Assembly (NCBI RefSeq): GCF_000346485.2
Contig: NZ_KQ976356.1
Coordinates: 70,153 to 134,152, forward strand
Direction: 5' to 3'
Origin: Scytonema hofmannii PCC 7110
Lineage (GTDB): Bacteria; Cyanobacteriota; Cyanobacteriia; Cyanobacteriales; Nostocaceae
Length of the DNA stretch: 64,000 nucleotides
The notes under the pieces were generated by a model. That model was not told the origin of the DNA. It was given only the letters and a program-made list of their open reading frames with translations, and did not search any database. The first letter of the stretch is position 1, and the number at the start of each line of letters is the position of its first letter. Positions 1-9,043 of this stretch are shown here, in pieces. Both the position numbers and the translations under genes were made by a program.

Positions 1-18
1 ATGACTTTTCGCGTTCTT

Positions 19-381
19 TTAATCGATGACTACATAAATCATTTTGTCAGATTGAAAATATGTTGACAACCATGTGGTAACAATCGGAAACCAAATTTTT
101 TCAATTGTTAAGAATGGTAATGATAAAAATCTTTGTAATTTTTTTCGTCTGCTTTCAAATAAAATAGGGATTGGGAGATTTGTTGCTAACGCTTCTAAAC
201 TAACTTTTTTAATTGACTGTATAACATTAATTAAAATTGTTAGCAGTAAGTATTCGGTTGGGCTAAATTGACTTTTTAAGTGTATTTGGTAAAATGAAGG
301 TATCATTGTCATTAGATAGGTCTTGTTGACAAAGGTAGACCTATCTTTTTTTACCACAAATTGCTGCACACTTGAACTCAT
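19..381 (-). pseudogene. IS4-family transposase, N-terminal fragment
   Basis: The 120 residues read like the first quarter of a cyanobacterial IS4-type DDE transposase: a basic start, a hydrophobic helix around EYLLLTILINVIQSIK, then a segment ending RRKKLQRFLSLP and a Trp-Phe-Pro element. In full-length relatives the first catalytic Asp follows the MIYVVID motif. Here the frame stops right after that Asp, so two thirds of the protein is missing and the copy cannot be active. Sequence beyond the break (1-23) matches the inside of the lipoprotein gene at 6810-6832, so the truncation looks like a recombination junction. The family call comes from memory of IS4 N-termini. Confidence 0.75.
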
Positions 382-736
382 AAGCTTTTCAGGCTATTTT
401 GTCGCCCCTTCAGGTGCTGCACTATCTAGAAAGTTTAGACTCCATTCGCAAGTTTAAGGAAATACAAGAGACATGAGATAACAACCATCGGCTACGATAA
501 CATGACCTGAATGTTATCATATGCTTTGCCTCAAAACTTAGTTCTCTCACAGTTTCATATCATGTTAGACCGCGTTACATCCAGCTATTGCCGAATGTTC
601 AGCAAAAAATCCAATACCACACGCTAGGTTTAAATATCTACTTAGCTTAAGACTTTATTTTTTAATTGTCAATCGTCCTGATGTGGTTCCTAACGCTGTG
701 AAATCAGTTAATGATGTCTAAAGAATTAATTTCAAA
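382..736. other. gene-free stretch
   Basis: No convincing reading frame. It should contain the outer end of the IS4 element, but I could not pick out a terminal inverted repeat by eye. Confidence 0.5.
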
Positions 737-946
737 ATGTCTACTTTTGAAAGCTTAAAAAAAGAACTTGAGGAACTACGAAACCAAGGACATTGTACTC
801 ATCCATTGGTTGAAAGCATGGTAGAGCAATATAGCCAGAAGGTTGATGAAGCTGATCGGCTATTTCGACAAAAACAAGCTTTTGAGGCAAGCCAACGGAA
901 TTCTCAAAATCCTGCTTCTCATCAAAATCTGACAGTATATATTTAA
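737..946 (+). CDS. small hypothetical protein, paralogue of the one at 1604
   Basis: A 69-residue charged protein starting MSTFESLKKELEELRNQGH and likely helical in its first half. The same opening pattern (Phe-Glu, Lys-Lys-Glu-Leu, Glu-Leu, Gln-Gly-His) recurs in the 68-residue product at 1604-1810, which supports both as real genes of one small family. No Shine-Dalgarno stands out. I do not recognise a function; a short coiled-coil partner protein is possible. Confidence 0.45.
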   Translation: MSTFESLKKELEELRNQGHCTHPLVESMVEQYSQKVDEADRLFRQKQAFEASQRNSQNPASHQNLTVYI

Positions 947-1603
947 GTTTTAACGTAACTTCTGAGTAGACATCTCTGAAGTAGTAATGTTTTGTGGTAA
1001 AAGAATATATTAGTGAATTGACAGCGAATGACACATTTAATTATTGGTTATCCTTGTTAAGGGAACTGCTGCCGCATAGCTTAATTGAACAACGCAAACA
1101 CCTGTAAAAAGCACTGAGAGCGGAACAACTGTGAGTTAAGAAAAAGCCATCATTCGGAAGGCATTGGCAGCACGATTGACTTCTGGGCGAGTTTGAGAAT
1201 TTTTGAATTTTCCACTAGTTAATTCATAGTTTCTTTCATTCGTAGCGGGTGGCGATTGCCAACCATGGGGCTGCTTCTAAGAAACAGAAATGTTTCTTTA
1301 CATTTATTCAGAATGCGCTCACATTCCTCAAACGCTTTTATCACTACAGTGAGAGAAAAATACTATCCTTACCCTCAACCTTAGACATAATCATGAATTA
1401 TACGCTCGCCTCCCAATTTTGTCATTTCAATTGTCTTGTTACGAAAGTACCAACAAACAGGGATTTGAGATTATTCTCTGTAGAAAGTGATAGAAGAGGG
1501 ATATTTACATAAATTTATTTAACTGTACCTAGCTACTACCGATCCGGATTTTGACTCTAAAACAGGAACAAGTAAATGACAACATAAATTTCAAGAACTG
1601 AAC
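947..1603. other. gene-free stretch between two small paralogous genes
   Basis: About 650 bases with only short, low-quality open frames. No strong hairpin or repeat was seen, and no duplicated flank that would explain the gene pair. Confidence 0.5.
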
Positions 1604-1810
1604 ATGGCTGCCTTCGAAGAGTTCAAGAAAGAACTTGATGAATTGTGGAGCCAGGGGCATCTTCCCGAAGCGAAGTATCAAGAAATGCAAAGAAAACATT
1701 TGAAACCATATAATCAGCTTGGGGGGCAAGCTGATGAAGTATTTCTGGATTTGCAAAAAACTCAAGATGAGTTTCGCCGATACAAGCAGAGTCATGATAA
1801 TTATGATTAG
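1604..1810 (+). CDS. small hypothetical protein, paralogue of the one at 737
   Basis: A 68-residue hydrophilic protein opening MAAFEEFKKELDELWSQGH, matching the start of the 737-946 product. The rest is rich in Lys, Glu and Gln and could form one or two helices. It converges with the 402-residue gene on the other strand, separated by 16 bases. Function unknown. Confidence 0.45.
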   Translation: MAAFEEFKKELDELWSQGHLPEAKYQEMQRKHLKPYNQLGGQADEVFLDLQKTQDEFRRYKQSHDNYD

Positions 1811-1826
1811 CTAATTAAATCAATAT

Positions 1827-3035
1827 TCAGTAATCTGGAAATCTATCAAGGAGATAATCTATGCAAGCTTTGAGTTGAACGGTAGCTTCAATAGACAAAC
1901 GTTTTGGTATTCGTTTCGTTTTAATATAGCTAAATGCTGCTTTATAGATATCGATAGAAAAGGAGCCAAGACTGTCTGGTTCATCCAATATATTATTTCT
2001 TCCCATTATGAGACAATGGGAGATGCGTGCCAAGTATTGTGTAATTTTCCAGTACAGGTCTTCTCGTGATTCTACCGATGTAGAATTTTCTATATCAGGA
2101 TACTTTGCTAATGCAGCATCACCGGATCTTTTGGCTAATTTTTCTCTATTCGTATCTAGCCATTCAGCTGCTTCTTTGCCAGCTTCTAAAGCCTTTTCAA
2201 ACTTTTTGATAACTTCTAATACTCTCTCTGATGACTCCACTTTATGTTTAATTTCTGTCTTTTCTAATTCTAGAAAATGTATTATATCATTTGTCTTATT
2301 ATTGCCTAATTTACGTAACTCTTCTATCTCGTCTTCCAATGATTGCTGCGCCTCATGAACGATTTTTCTCGCCTGATCAGCCAAAAGTGATAGTCGAGAA
2401 CTCATACTTATTAAAGCTAAAACTTGCTCCTTAAAATAGTTGAATTCCTCTTCATGCTTTTTTAAAATTTTTCCAGTTCTACGCCTTCTCTCAAAAACCC
2501 TAAAACCTAACTTAATCCATTCTATGGATTTTGAATCTAACGCTAGTAAATTTAGTTGTTCTAGAATAAATTCTACTTGAAAGTCATTAGTAGCAACATT
2601 TTCATATTTTCTAAAATTCTCTTCTAAATCCTTAGATTTCTTTGGTCTACTGCTTTCCCATGCTTCATCAAACTGTTGAAGATTTTTTTCCTTATCTTTT
2701 GACCATAGTGTTAGCGTAAAATGCCAGTTCTCAGACCCCTTAGTTGTGGTGCGGTTATCCTTCAAAATTTTTAAGAAATCCTTCAGCAAATTTAGCGCTT
2801 CTCGGATCTGCGGTTTGGTTAACTCACCAGGATAGTTGTCTTTGAGTGTCAAAAAGTTCAAAGTTACCAAAGTTGTGCGAACAATCAGGTTTGGGTTAGC
2901 ACTGTCTTCGTTGTTCCAGTGGTGCTCCATTTTAAAGCTACTGTCCTCAAATTCCCCATTAACAAAACGAAGCAACGCCTCTAACAGACGCTTCACTCGT
3001 GCTTTCACCTGAGGACCATACGTCAGTTTCGCCAT
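1827..3035 (-). CDS. 402-residue protein with a cyanobacterial signalling-type N-terminal domain and a coiled coil
   Basis: Residues 1-135 contain KLTYGPQVKARVKRLLEALL, a conserved stretch around GELTKPQIREALNLLKDFL, and the element SENWHFTLTLWSKDKEKNL. From memory, closely similar segments form the N-terminus of large cyanobacterial signalling or NTPase proteins. Here no P-loop follows. The middle (about 200-300) is rich in Lys and Glu and probably coiled coil, and the C-terminus is unrecognised. It could therefore act as a stand-alone adaptor for a larger partner encoded elsewhere. The start is the ATG giving MAKLTYGP; a small open frame on the same strand ends 15 bases upstream. Confidence 0.7.
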   Translation of the reverse strand: MAKLTYGPQVKARVKRLLEALLRFVNGEFEDSSFKMEHHWNNEDSANPNLIVRTTLVTLNFLTLKDNYPGELTKPQIREALNLLKDFLKILKDNRTTTKGSENWHFTLTLWSKDKEKNLQQFDEAWESSRPKKSKDLEENFRKYENVATNDFQVEFILEQLNLLALDSKSIEWIKLGFRVFERRRRTGKILKKHEEEFNYFKEQVLALISMSSRLSLLADQARKIVHEAQQSLEDEIEELRKLGNNKTNDIIHFLELEKTEIKHKVESSERVLEVIKKFEKALEAGKEAAEWLDTNREKLAKRSGDAALAKYPDIENSTSVESREDLYWKITQYLARISHCLIMGRNNILDEPDSLGSFSIDIYKAAFSYIKTKRIPKRLSIEATVQLKACIDYLLDRFPDY

Positions 3036-3202
3036 TCGGGTCTGGAAAGTTAACTAAGAAGTTTAGGGTTACCCCAAATTTTGGATACCACCTCAAATCC
3101 ATTTAATCCGCATTCTAAGGCATTTTTTAACCAATGTGGGGGGATTTGCTTTAGCTTACTACCTTTAAAGGACGCTGTAGATGTGATTTCTGAGATGGAA
3201 AT

Positions 3203-3439
3203 ATGAAAACACAGCGTCAAGATATGCTCAGCAAAACCATTGCCTTGTTTTTGGTACTGCAAATGTTTTTAATTGGTTTACAAGGAACAAAACGTATTAA
3301 TCAAGGGGATGCCACTATTGAGGTATTAATCTGTGTGCTCAACCAGTATATAGTTTTACTGCAGAAAGCTCGTAGCTTGAAGGAGCAAGAAGATAGAAGC
3401 AACCTAAAGAAGGAAAAAATCAACGGTAAAAACGGTTAA
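3203..3439 (+). CDS. small hypothetical protein with one hydrophobic helix
   Basis: A 78-residue product with a hydrophobic segment (about 9-25, TIALFLVLQMFLIGL) followed by a Lys/Glu/Asn-rich tail. A long hairpin begins 7 bases after the stop (3446-3476), which fits a real plus-strand transcription unit. It overlaps a minus-strand frame at 3050-3262, and only one of the two is likely to be coding. Function unknown. Confidence 0.38.
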   Translation: MKTQRQDMLSKTIALFLVLQMFLIGLQGTKRINQGDATIEVLICVLNQYIVLLQKARSLKEQEDRSNLKKEKINGKNG

Positions 3440-4074
3440 GATACTGTGGGTAGCTCACCTTAAAAGGTGCTACCCACCTCATAGATGCTAAGAAAATAGC
3501 GCTCTTTTATTACTCTCGTCAGATTAAATTTGACACTCTATCTTTACGTTAGTCCCTACAAGCGGACTTTGTTTGTATAACCGCGACTTTCAGTTGCCTC
3601 AATTATTCTCTCTCCAGCGTTAAGTTAGCACCTAATGATACGATGACGCGAACCGCCCACCTTTGGCGATCGCGTTAAGTGATTGTTTCATGGTGCGACG
3701 GCTTCCCTCAGCACAAGATTACTGTATAGTGATTATACAATTACGTAATAACCATGAAAGTGATAGTGAAAAGCGTACAGAACAGAATTTTTCAAAAATT
3801 CCAATTTTGATAGCTGTAAGTAGTCGTGCAAAATAAATTATCTAATTGGGAGAGAGAACTCTGAACGGGTAACAGTCAACAGTGCTGGATTACAGCGATT
3901 TTAGCTGCTTTACAAAATGTATAAATATTTATCCATAAGTACTTATACTTTCTAGTGGTACTTAGTAAGTTATAGTGCGATACGGCTTTTGCCTATAGCT
4001 TCGCTTATCGCCTACCTTTTCACAACCACCACTAACAACTAACGCCTGATAATTGGAAATTTATCAAAATTATC
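3440..4074. other. gene-free stretch upstream of holA
   Basis: Apart from the hairpin at its start, it holds a degenerate GC-richer palindrome near 3975-4015 (GCGATACGG...CTTATCGCC), a type of dispersed cyanobacterial repeat. The holA promoter probably lies here; I could not fix its -10 and -35. Confidence 0.4.
3446..3476 (+). terminator. stem-loop after the 3203 gene
   Basis: GTGGGTAGC pairs with GCTACCCAC, and inner CACCTT pairs with AAGGTG across a small bulge. No T-tract follows, so termination by this hairpin alone is uncertain. Confidence 0.4.
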
Positions 4075-5031
4075 ATGCCAGTATACTTGTATTACGGTGA
4101 GGACACCTACTCGCTCAATCAAAAAGTTGACCAGTTGATTAATCAAAATATTCCTTCTGATTGGAAAACTTTTAACTATGTCAGATTCTTTGAAAAAGAG
4201 AAAAATCTCGCTGCCAAAGTTTTTACTGAGGTTATGACTCTCCCCTTTGGGGAAGGCTGCAAGATTGTTCATGTAGATAGCGACTGCTTTACTGATAGTT
4301 TATTGAACGAAAACAATAAAGATTTAGAAGATAAGCTGTCGCAAATACCTACTGACAGCATCCTTTTGATAACTGGCAGTAAAAAGCCAGATTGTCGAAA
4401 AGCCGCAGTCAAAATTCTTCTTCAAGAAGCTCAACAAGAAGAATTTCCTCTGGTTCCTAATTGGGATAAACTAGGGATAATTAACTTAATAGGAAAATAT
4501 GCAGCTACCCATCAAGTTAAGCTGACGCCAGATATTACTGATTACCTTGTAGAGGCGATTGGCAGTAATACTGCACGCGCTGATAGCGAATTTGCTAAAC
4601 TTGCTATCTATGCCAATGGAAAAACTATTTTACTCAAGGAAATCACTCAATTAGTTAGTAATAATAACACGGATTATTCAACGCTTGCGATCGCCATGTT
4701 AAGAAACCGTGCCAACATAGCAATAACGCAAGTTTTCAAGCTAACAGCTACTAACGAACATCCACTCAAAATAGTTGCAACCCTCACGTCAATTTTCCGT
4801 ACCTGGTTAATAACTAAAGCTGGGGTAGAAGCCAAATTAAACGATGCGAAAACAGCAGAACTTGCCGATTTGAAAAACCCTAAAAGGCTGTACTACCTCA
4901 AGGATGAAGTCAAGTATGTTGCATTAGAAAAACTTAAACGCAGCGTACTAATACTCGCACAACTTGAAACCGAACTTAAAAGCGGAACTGATAACCTCAC
5001 CAGTCGAATTGTTGAAATCTGCAACACATGA
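4075..5031 (+). CDS. holA: DNA polymerase III subunit delta
   Basis: The 318-residue product has the HolA layout: a start MPVYLYYGEDTYSLNQKVDQ (the delta motif hhxGxDxYxhxxxhxxL), an AAA+-like core ending in hhhhhSKKPDCRKA, and a helical C-terminal collar. Delta opens the sliding clamp and acts in the clamp-loader complex with DnaX and delta'. Its stop overlaps the holB start by four bases (ATGA), so the two subunits are translationally coupled. Length matches chromosomal HolA. Cyanobacteria carry chromosomal clamp-loader genes, so this is probably a plasmid-specific copy. Confidence 0.9.
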   Translation: MPVYLYYGEDTYSLNQKVDQLINQNIPSDWKTFNYVRFFEKEKNLAAKVFTEVMTLPFGEGCKIVHVDSDCFTDSLLNENNKDLEDKLSQIPTDSILLITGSKKPDCRKAAVKILLQEAQQEEFPLVPNWDKLGIINLIGKYAATHQVKLTPDITDYLVEAIGSNTARADSEFAKLAIYANGKTILLKEITQLVSNNNTDYSTLAIAMLRNRANIAITQVFKLTATNEHPLKIVATLTSIFRTWLITKAGVEAKLNDAKTAELADLKNPKRLYYLKDEVKYVALEKLKRSVLILAQLETELKSGTDNLTSRIVEICNT

Positions 5032-5867
5032 AAACTAACCCATTCGCAAACATTACCGGACAGCATACTGCCAAAACCCTTCTTACTCAAGCACTCAAAC
5101 AAAACAAAATAACAAGTGCATATCTGTTTACCAGCCCAATGAAGGGAGTTGGAAAGGGTAAAACAGCACAGGCGTTTGCCCAAGCGGTTGTCGGGGAAAA
5201 CCATCAGGATATTTTGTTCGTGGAACCTACATATCTTAAGAACTCACAAGCTACAGGTAGCCTTAGCATTCGGGTAGAACAGGTCAGCGAAATTACCGAA
5301 TTTCTTTCAACCCTTGGTTTGGGAAGTCGCAAGGTAGTCATTATCAATGATGCTGAGCATCTCAACTCCACTGCTGCCAATAAACTCCTCAAGACGCTGG
5401 AAGAACCCAAAACAGGAACATTCATTCTTACCTCGTCCCAACCGCAAAAGTTACTACCTACTATCACCAGTAGGTGCCAGATAGTACCTTTTACAAGATT
5501 AACTGACGAGGAAGTTGTATCTGTGCTCCAAAAACAACAAATCCAGTTAACACAGGAGTTACTAGCTATTAGTTCGGGCAGCCCCGGCCAAGCAATTATC
5601 AATCAATGTATGTTTTCAAATATATCCTCATCAGTCATGAAGCAATTGGAAAAACCTCCTGAAAACATAGTAGATGCTCTGGGCTTAAGTAACTGCATCT
5701 CAGATTGGGGTTGCGAAGCGCAGTTGTGGTTGCTTAACTACCTGCAACATGACTGGTGGAAAAAGTTTAAAGACACCCAGTTGCTAGCCAAATTTACTCA
5801 AGCAAGACAACAACTCTCATATCACGTTACCCCTAGAAGCGTTTGGGACAACCTGCTTCTGCCCTAA
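5028..5867 (+). CDS. holB: DNA polymerase III subunit delta'
   Basis: A 279-residue AAA+ protein. Seen in order: a start with FANITGQHTAKTLLTQAL, a P-loop-like GVGKGKT, the sensor region VVIINDAEHLN followed by ANKLLKTLEEP, and TITSRCQIV, which contains the SRC motif that supplies the arginine finger in delta'/gamma proteins. The zinc-binding cysteines of DnaX-type proteins are absent, as expected for delta'. The start codon lies within the holA stop. A terminator follows at 5894. The C-terminal collar is short but complete. Confidence 0.9.
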   Translation: MKTNPFANITGQHTAKTLLTQALKQNKITSAYLFTSPMKGVGKGKTAQAFAQAVVGENHQDILFVEPTYLKNSQATGSLSIRVEQVSEITEFLSTLGLGSRKVVIINDAEHLNSTAANKLLKTLEEPKTGTFILTSSQPQKLLPTITSRCQIVPFTRLTDEEVVSVLQKQQIQLTQELLAISSGSPGQAIINQCMFSNISSSVMKQLEKPPENIVDALGLSNCISDWGCEAQLWLLNYLQHDWWKKFKDTQLLAKFTQARQQLSYHVTPRSVWDNLLLP

Positions 5868-5893
5868 TCAATACCACAAATAAACAACAATCG

Positions 5894-5930
5894 CTGCCAG
5901 TAAGAATTCTCTGACTGGCAGTATTTATTT
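5894..5930 (+). terminator. rho-independent terminator after holAB
   Basis: Perfect eight-base stem CTGCCAGT / ACTGGCAG (5894-5901 and 5914-5921), followed by TATTTATTT. Confidence 0.8.
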
Positions 5931-5946
5931 ACACCAAAAAGTTAAC

Positions 5947-6627
5947 ATGAGAGAACAATTTAGCTTATTTGATATCAAAAAAACCATTCGCAATAGCACT
6001 CATACGAAGACCAGCGAAATTCTAAGCCCCAGTTGCAGAAAAATTCTACAGCTATTAACCGAACAAGGACTAAATAAAACTGTGACAGCTAGCCTACTCG
6101 AATTAGCAGGAACCGACACTAAAATTGTAAGGTACATCGCTGGACCAATTATCACTCAACAAAACGGCTGGCAGCAGTCAGTTCCAAATTGGGTATGGCG
6201 TGCGATCGCAATTGATAGACTTAGTATTGCGTTGGATGAGATAGACAAAGGTGAAGTAGGAACACTAGCTTCTAGTAGTGAAGTTTTAGCACTCATGATG
6301 CCAATCACCTTTGAAGTTCCCCTCTCAGCAGCATATACAGACGTATATCTCTGGGCAAGTTATGATGCGCTTACTAGACATAAACCTTACAAAGAATATG
6401 ATTATGAGAAAATTTGGCAGAATATTGGTACAGACCCAATCGATTACCAGAAAATTCAACTCGATTATGACGAATTAGCTGCTGACATTCGTTCGCGTGT
6501 AGTCAAATATGTAGCAGAGGAAGGATGGGGCAAAAGGTCATCTGGGACGAATAAACAAACAACCGATAAAATTCAAATCAATCAGACTAGAGAAAATACA
6601 ATTGAGCAACTGTCGCTGTTCAGTTAA
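5947..6627 (+). CDS. hypothetical protein with sliding-clamp-binding motifs at both ends
   Basis: A 226-residue protein I do not recognise as a named family. Residues 4-8 are QFSLF and residues 221-225 are QLSLF. The second is a canonical bacterial beta-clamp-binding pentapeptide (QL[SD]LF), and the first is a close variant. The middle is mixed helical, with a Trp-rich stretch (NGWQQSVPNWVWRAIAID) and a conserved-looking AYTDVYLWASYDAL. It lies 20 bases beyond the holAB terminator on the same strand. Motifs and context suggest a protein tethered to the replication clamp; any enzymatic role is unknown. Confidence 0.75.
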   Translation: MREQFSLFDIKKTIRNSTHTKTSEILSPSCRKILQLLTEQGLNKTVTASLLELAGTDTKIVRYIAGPIITQQNGWQQSVPNWVWRAIAIDRLSIALDEIDKGEVGTLASSSEVLALMMPITFEVPLSAAYTDVYLWASYDALTRHKPYKEYDYEKIWQNIGTDPIDYQKIQLDYDELAADIRSRVVKYVAEEGWGKRSSGTNKQTTDKIQINQTRENTIEQLSLFS

Positions 6628-7317
6628 CTAGTTATCATCGGTCTTCTGTTTGGACTTTTCCAGACTGCGTTCAAAATCTCTCTTCTCATCTTTAGTGAGA
6701 GGAGGTAATTCTTCCCGATAGTAAAAATTCCTTAGTTTAGAACACTGCTCGGTGTAAACTCTCCGAGCCGAATCACTCGCTCCTAAATCCTGGCGCAACA
6801 GCAATTTGAATGACTTTTCGCGTTCTTTTAATTCTTTAAGAGCAGTAAGGGCTTCTGACGATATGGCATTATTTTCGTAGTTGGAAACCAGTTCCTCGTT
6901 CTGGTAAATATTTAGTTTATTACCAGCAGGTTGAGTTAGCGCACGCTGGGTTTGGTACCCTCGCCACAAACCTGGTTTCTCACGCTGGAAAGATTCAATC
7001 TCGACTTCACCAAGTTTGTTGGGAGTGCCGCGACGCACATAGAGATAACACGCGCGATCGGCAGTAACTGTCAAACCAACTTTTACCCCGTTACCATCAA
7101 AATAAAACGAGTCAATTAAGTCGTTTTCTGAGTCGGTATCTTCCAACTTTTCTTCATTAGGTAAACCGTTTGGTAAAGCTTGACTGAGAGATGAATTATC
7201 TGGGTAAGATGATACAGATGGAGTAGGAGCAGATGGTTCGGCAGAAACACTATCTTGCTTGTTAGATGAACAACCGAATAATAGGAACAAAAGCCCTAAG
7301 ATTAAATACTTTTTCAT
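6628..7317 (-). CDS. lipoprotein of unknown function
   Basis: The 229-residue product begins MKKYLILGLLFLLFGC, a signal peptide with a lipobox ending at Cys16, so it is probably a lipid-anchored envelope protein. A Ser/Pro-rich linker (20-60) leads to a soluble domain with SFYFDGNGVKVGLTVTADRACYLYVRRG. The C-terminus is highly charged and helical. It converges tail to tail with the clamp-motif gene with no gap. The next gene upstream on the same strand ends 31 bases before its start, so the two may be one operon. Bases 6810-6832 recur at the start of the window. Confidence 0.75.
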   Translation of the reverse strand: MKKYLILGLLFLLFGCSSNKQDSVSAEPSAPTPSVSSYPDNSSLSQALPNGLPNEEKLEDTDSENDLIDSFYFDGNGVKVGLTVTADRACYLYVRRGTPNKLGEVEIESFQREKPGLWRGYQTQRALTQPAGNKLNIYQNEELVSNYENNAISSEALTALKELKEREKSFKLLLRQDLGASDSARRVYTEQCSKLRNFYYREELPPLTKDEKRDFERSLEKSKQKTDDN

Positions 7318-7348
7318 AACTCAAATTAAGATTTATTCAAACCAAATC

Positions 7349-8587
7349 TCAAGCTAAAACTGTACCTTTTTCACCTAACCTACCTGCTTGATAAAAGTCG
7401 CGCAAGTTAGGAAAAGCCTCAGTCAAGAGCCAATTTCGACCAACTTCTGATTCAGGAATATTAGAAGCAGCCATATAGTAACCACTTCTATAAGCAGCTA
7501 CACCCAAGCAGGCTTGCAAGCTAGATATTACTCGCGAAGAAGCTGGAATAGCCATCAAATCTTCCAAATGGCTGGGATGGTAATTTTCTCCTGCTAGCAA
7601 GAAATAAACCAAGGTATGTACCAATTGGGATAGAGTATCTGTTCTATCTGAAAAACGAGTGAGATAGAACTTGATGCGGAAATAACCAGGTGGTATTGAA
7701 TCTTCAATATATTCATCAGAAGATTCGAGTGCAGATAACTCTTTTTCAGATAAAACCAAATCGCTTTGACTACTAGCAAAAAACGAGCTAGCACCAAAAT
7801 AAGATTTTAGATAAACGAGTGTTTTTCCCCAACGTTCGCTACCTCTAGTTTGAGGAGAAAAAGCAGCTTCTGCATATTCAGAACCATACTTTTCTTGCAG
7901 CTGTACAATCACTTTTTGGTTGATATTAAAGCGCCAGTTAGCAGGAGCAAAAAAGTCTTTTAATGTTTCTTTTAACCAATCTCTTGGATAATCATTCACA
8001 TCGGGGTCATCGTCTTGAAAATCATGATGGTAAGTATCAATTAAAAAATTTTCTAGTTCGATTTCTAAATCTTCTTTTCTGTCAACTGGCAGTAATGATT
8101 TAGCTTCTTCTAGGGATAGGGGAAAATCCATATAGGGACAACCCCTCGTCATTTCAGAATCACCTAGTTGCGATAAAGCCTCATAGGCGATCGCACGCGC
8201 AAAATATTCGTTTTGGGAATGGATATATACCCCATCTAGTTCCTTATCCACAAGCATCATATTAATTGCCAGCAGCGCGTACAACGAGGCATCATGCAAA
8301 CAAGTCGGTAAGTCAGAAGCTGTATCTAGTAGCTTTTGTTGTAAAACCTCTAGCCAAATACCCATCCTTACAGTGTTAGAAACATCTCGAAAATGTTCAA
8401 TATCTTCTTCAGCATCAGTATTTTCTAACCAAGTTGAATTCTCGACTCGTAAGGGTGATGAGTATCCAGGAGAAAGCGATAACTGGTTATCTTCATCGGA
8501 CTGTATCCACATTAGAGCCAAAAGAACTAACTTACAAATACTCGTTCGCTTAAAAAGAAGATATTCAGCAAGAGAGTAATCAGACAT
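7349..8587 (-). CDS. hypothetical protein, 412 residues
   Basis: A long acidic, helix-rich protein with no signal peptide and no recognisable catalytic motif. It contains clusters such as DTYHHDFQDDDPDVNDYPRD and several Leu-rich helices that could be a tetratricopeptide-like or other alpha-solenoid fold. It lies 31 bases upstream of the lipoprotein gene on the same strand, so the two are likely cotranscribed and may act together at the envelope. The start codon follows an AT-rich leader without an obvious Shine-Dalgarno. Function unknown. Confidence 0.7.
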   Translation of the reverse strand: MSDYSLAEYLLFKRTSICKLVLLALMWIQSDEDNQLSLSPGYSSPLRVENSTWLENTDAEEDIEHFRDVSNTVRMGIWLEVLQQKLLDTASDLPTCLHDASLYALLAINMMLVDKELDGVYIHSQNEYFARAIAYEALSQLGDSEMTRGCPYMDFPLSLEEAKSLLPVDRKEDLEIELENFLIDTYHHDFQDDDPDVNDYPRDWLKETLKDFFAPANWRFNINQKVIVQLQEKYGSEYAEAAFSPQTRGSERWGKTLVYLKSYFGASSFFASSQSDLVLSEKELSALESSDEYIEDSIPPGYFRIKFYLTRFSDRTDTLSQLVHTLVYFLLAGENYHPSHLEDLMAIPASSRVISSLQACLGVAAYRSGYYMAASNIPESEVGRNWLLTEAFPNLRDFYQAGRLGEKGTVLA

Positions 8588-8701
8588 AAATAATATTTGT
8601 ATTAGTTAAACAATTAACATTTATAGCCCTACCACCTTAACACAGAGAAATTTATCATTTCTGAGTAAAAACCACGATTTAATTTAAACAATTCTTGAAG
8701 A

Positions 8702-8964
8702 GAATCCAGAAGCCAGAATTCAGAATTTAGAATTTCCTCATGAATAAATATGGCTGACGCCACGCTGCGCGAACAGGGGATTCAGCAAAGTATAAAGTTT
8801 TATTTTCTCCACGGATAAATCTGGAGAGAAGTTGACTTATAAAGCTGACGGGCAAACTACGTTCAGCATTTGACTCAATAAGGGCATCCAGACTCACAAA
8901 ATTCATGCTGAATTCTGGCTCCTGTTCGCGAAGCGTGCCGGAGGCATATTCTGAATTCTTTCTT
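8702..8964. repeat. dispersed GAATTCAG-bounded intergenic repeat, copy A
   Basis: About 260 bases bounded by inverted GAATCCAGAAGCCAG... and ...GAATTCTGGCTCCTG / ATTCTGAATTC motifs. It shares the block ATGGCTGACGCCACGCTGCG and the following GTATAAA...GGATAAAT layout with the copy at 60731. A nested TTCGCGAAGCGTGCCGGAGG repeat lies near its right end. Looks like a non-coding MITE-like element. Confidence 0.65.
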
Positions 8965-9043
8965 GATAAAAGTCATAAATTTTTGAAATCCTAATGCTAA
9001 CGCAGCAATAGGAAGTAATCGTATAAGTATTGTGGTTAATGCA

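Noticed and set aside
1249-1512. 87-residue plus-strand frame in the gap between small paralogues
   Set aside because: No ribosome-binding site, irregular composition and no recognisable features.
3050-3262. 70-residue minus-strand frame 15 bases upstream of the 402-residue gene
   Set aside because: It may be a fragment of something (KGSKLKQIPPHWLKNALECG looks protein-like), but I cannot identify it and it overlaps the 3203 gene, which has a hairpin behind it.
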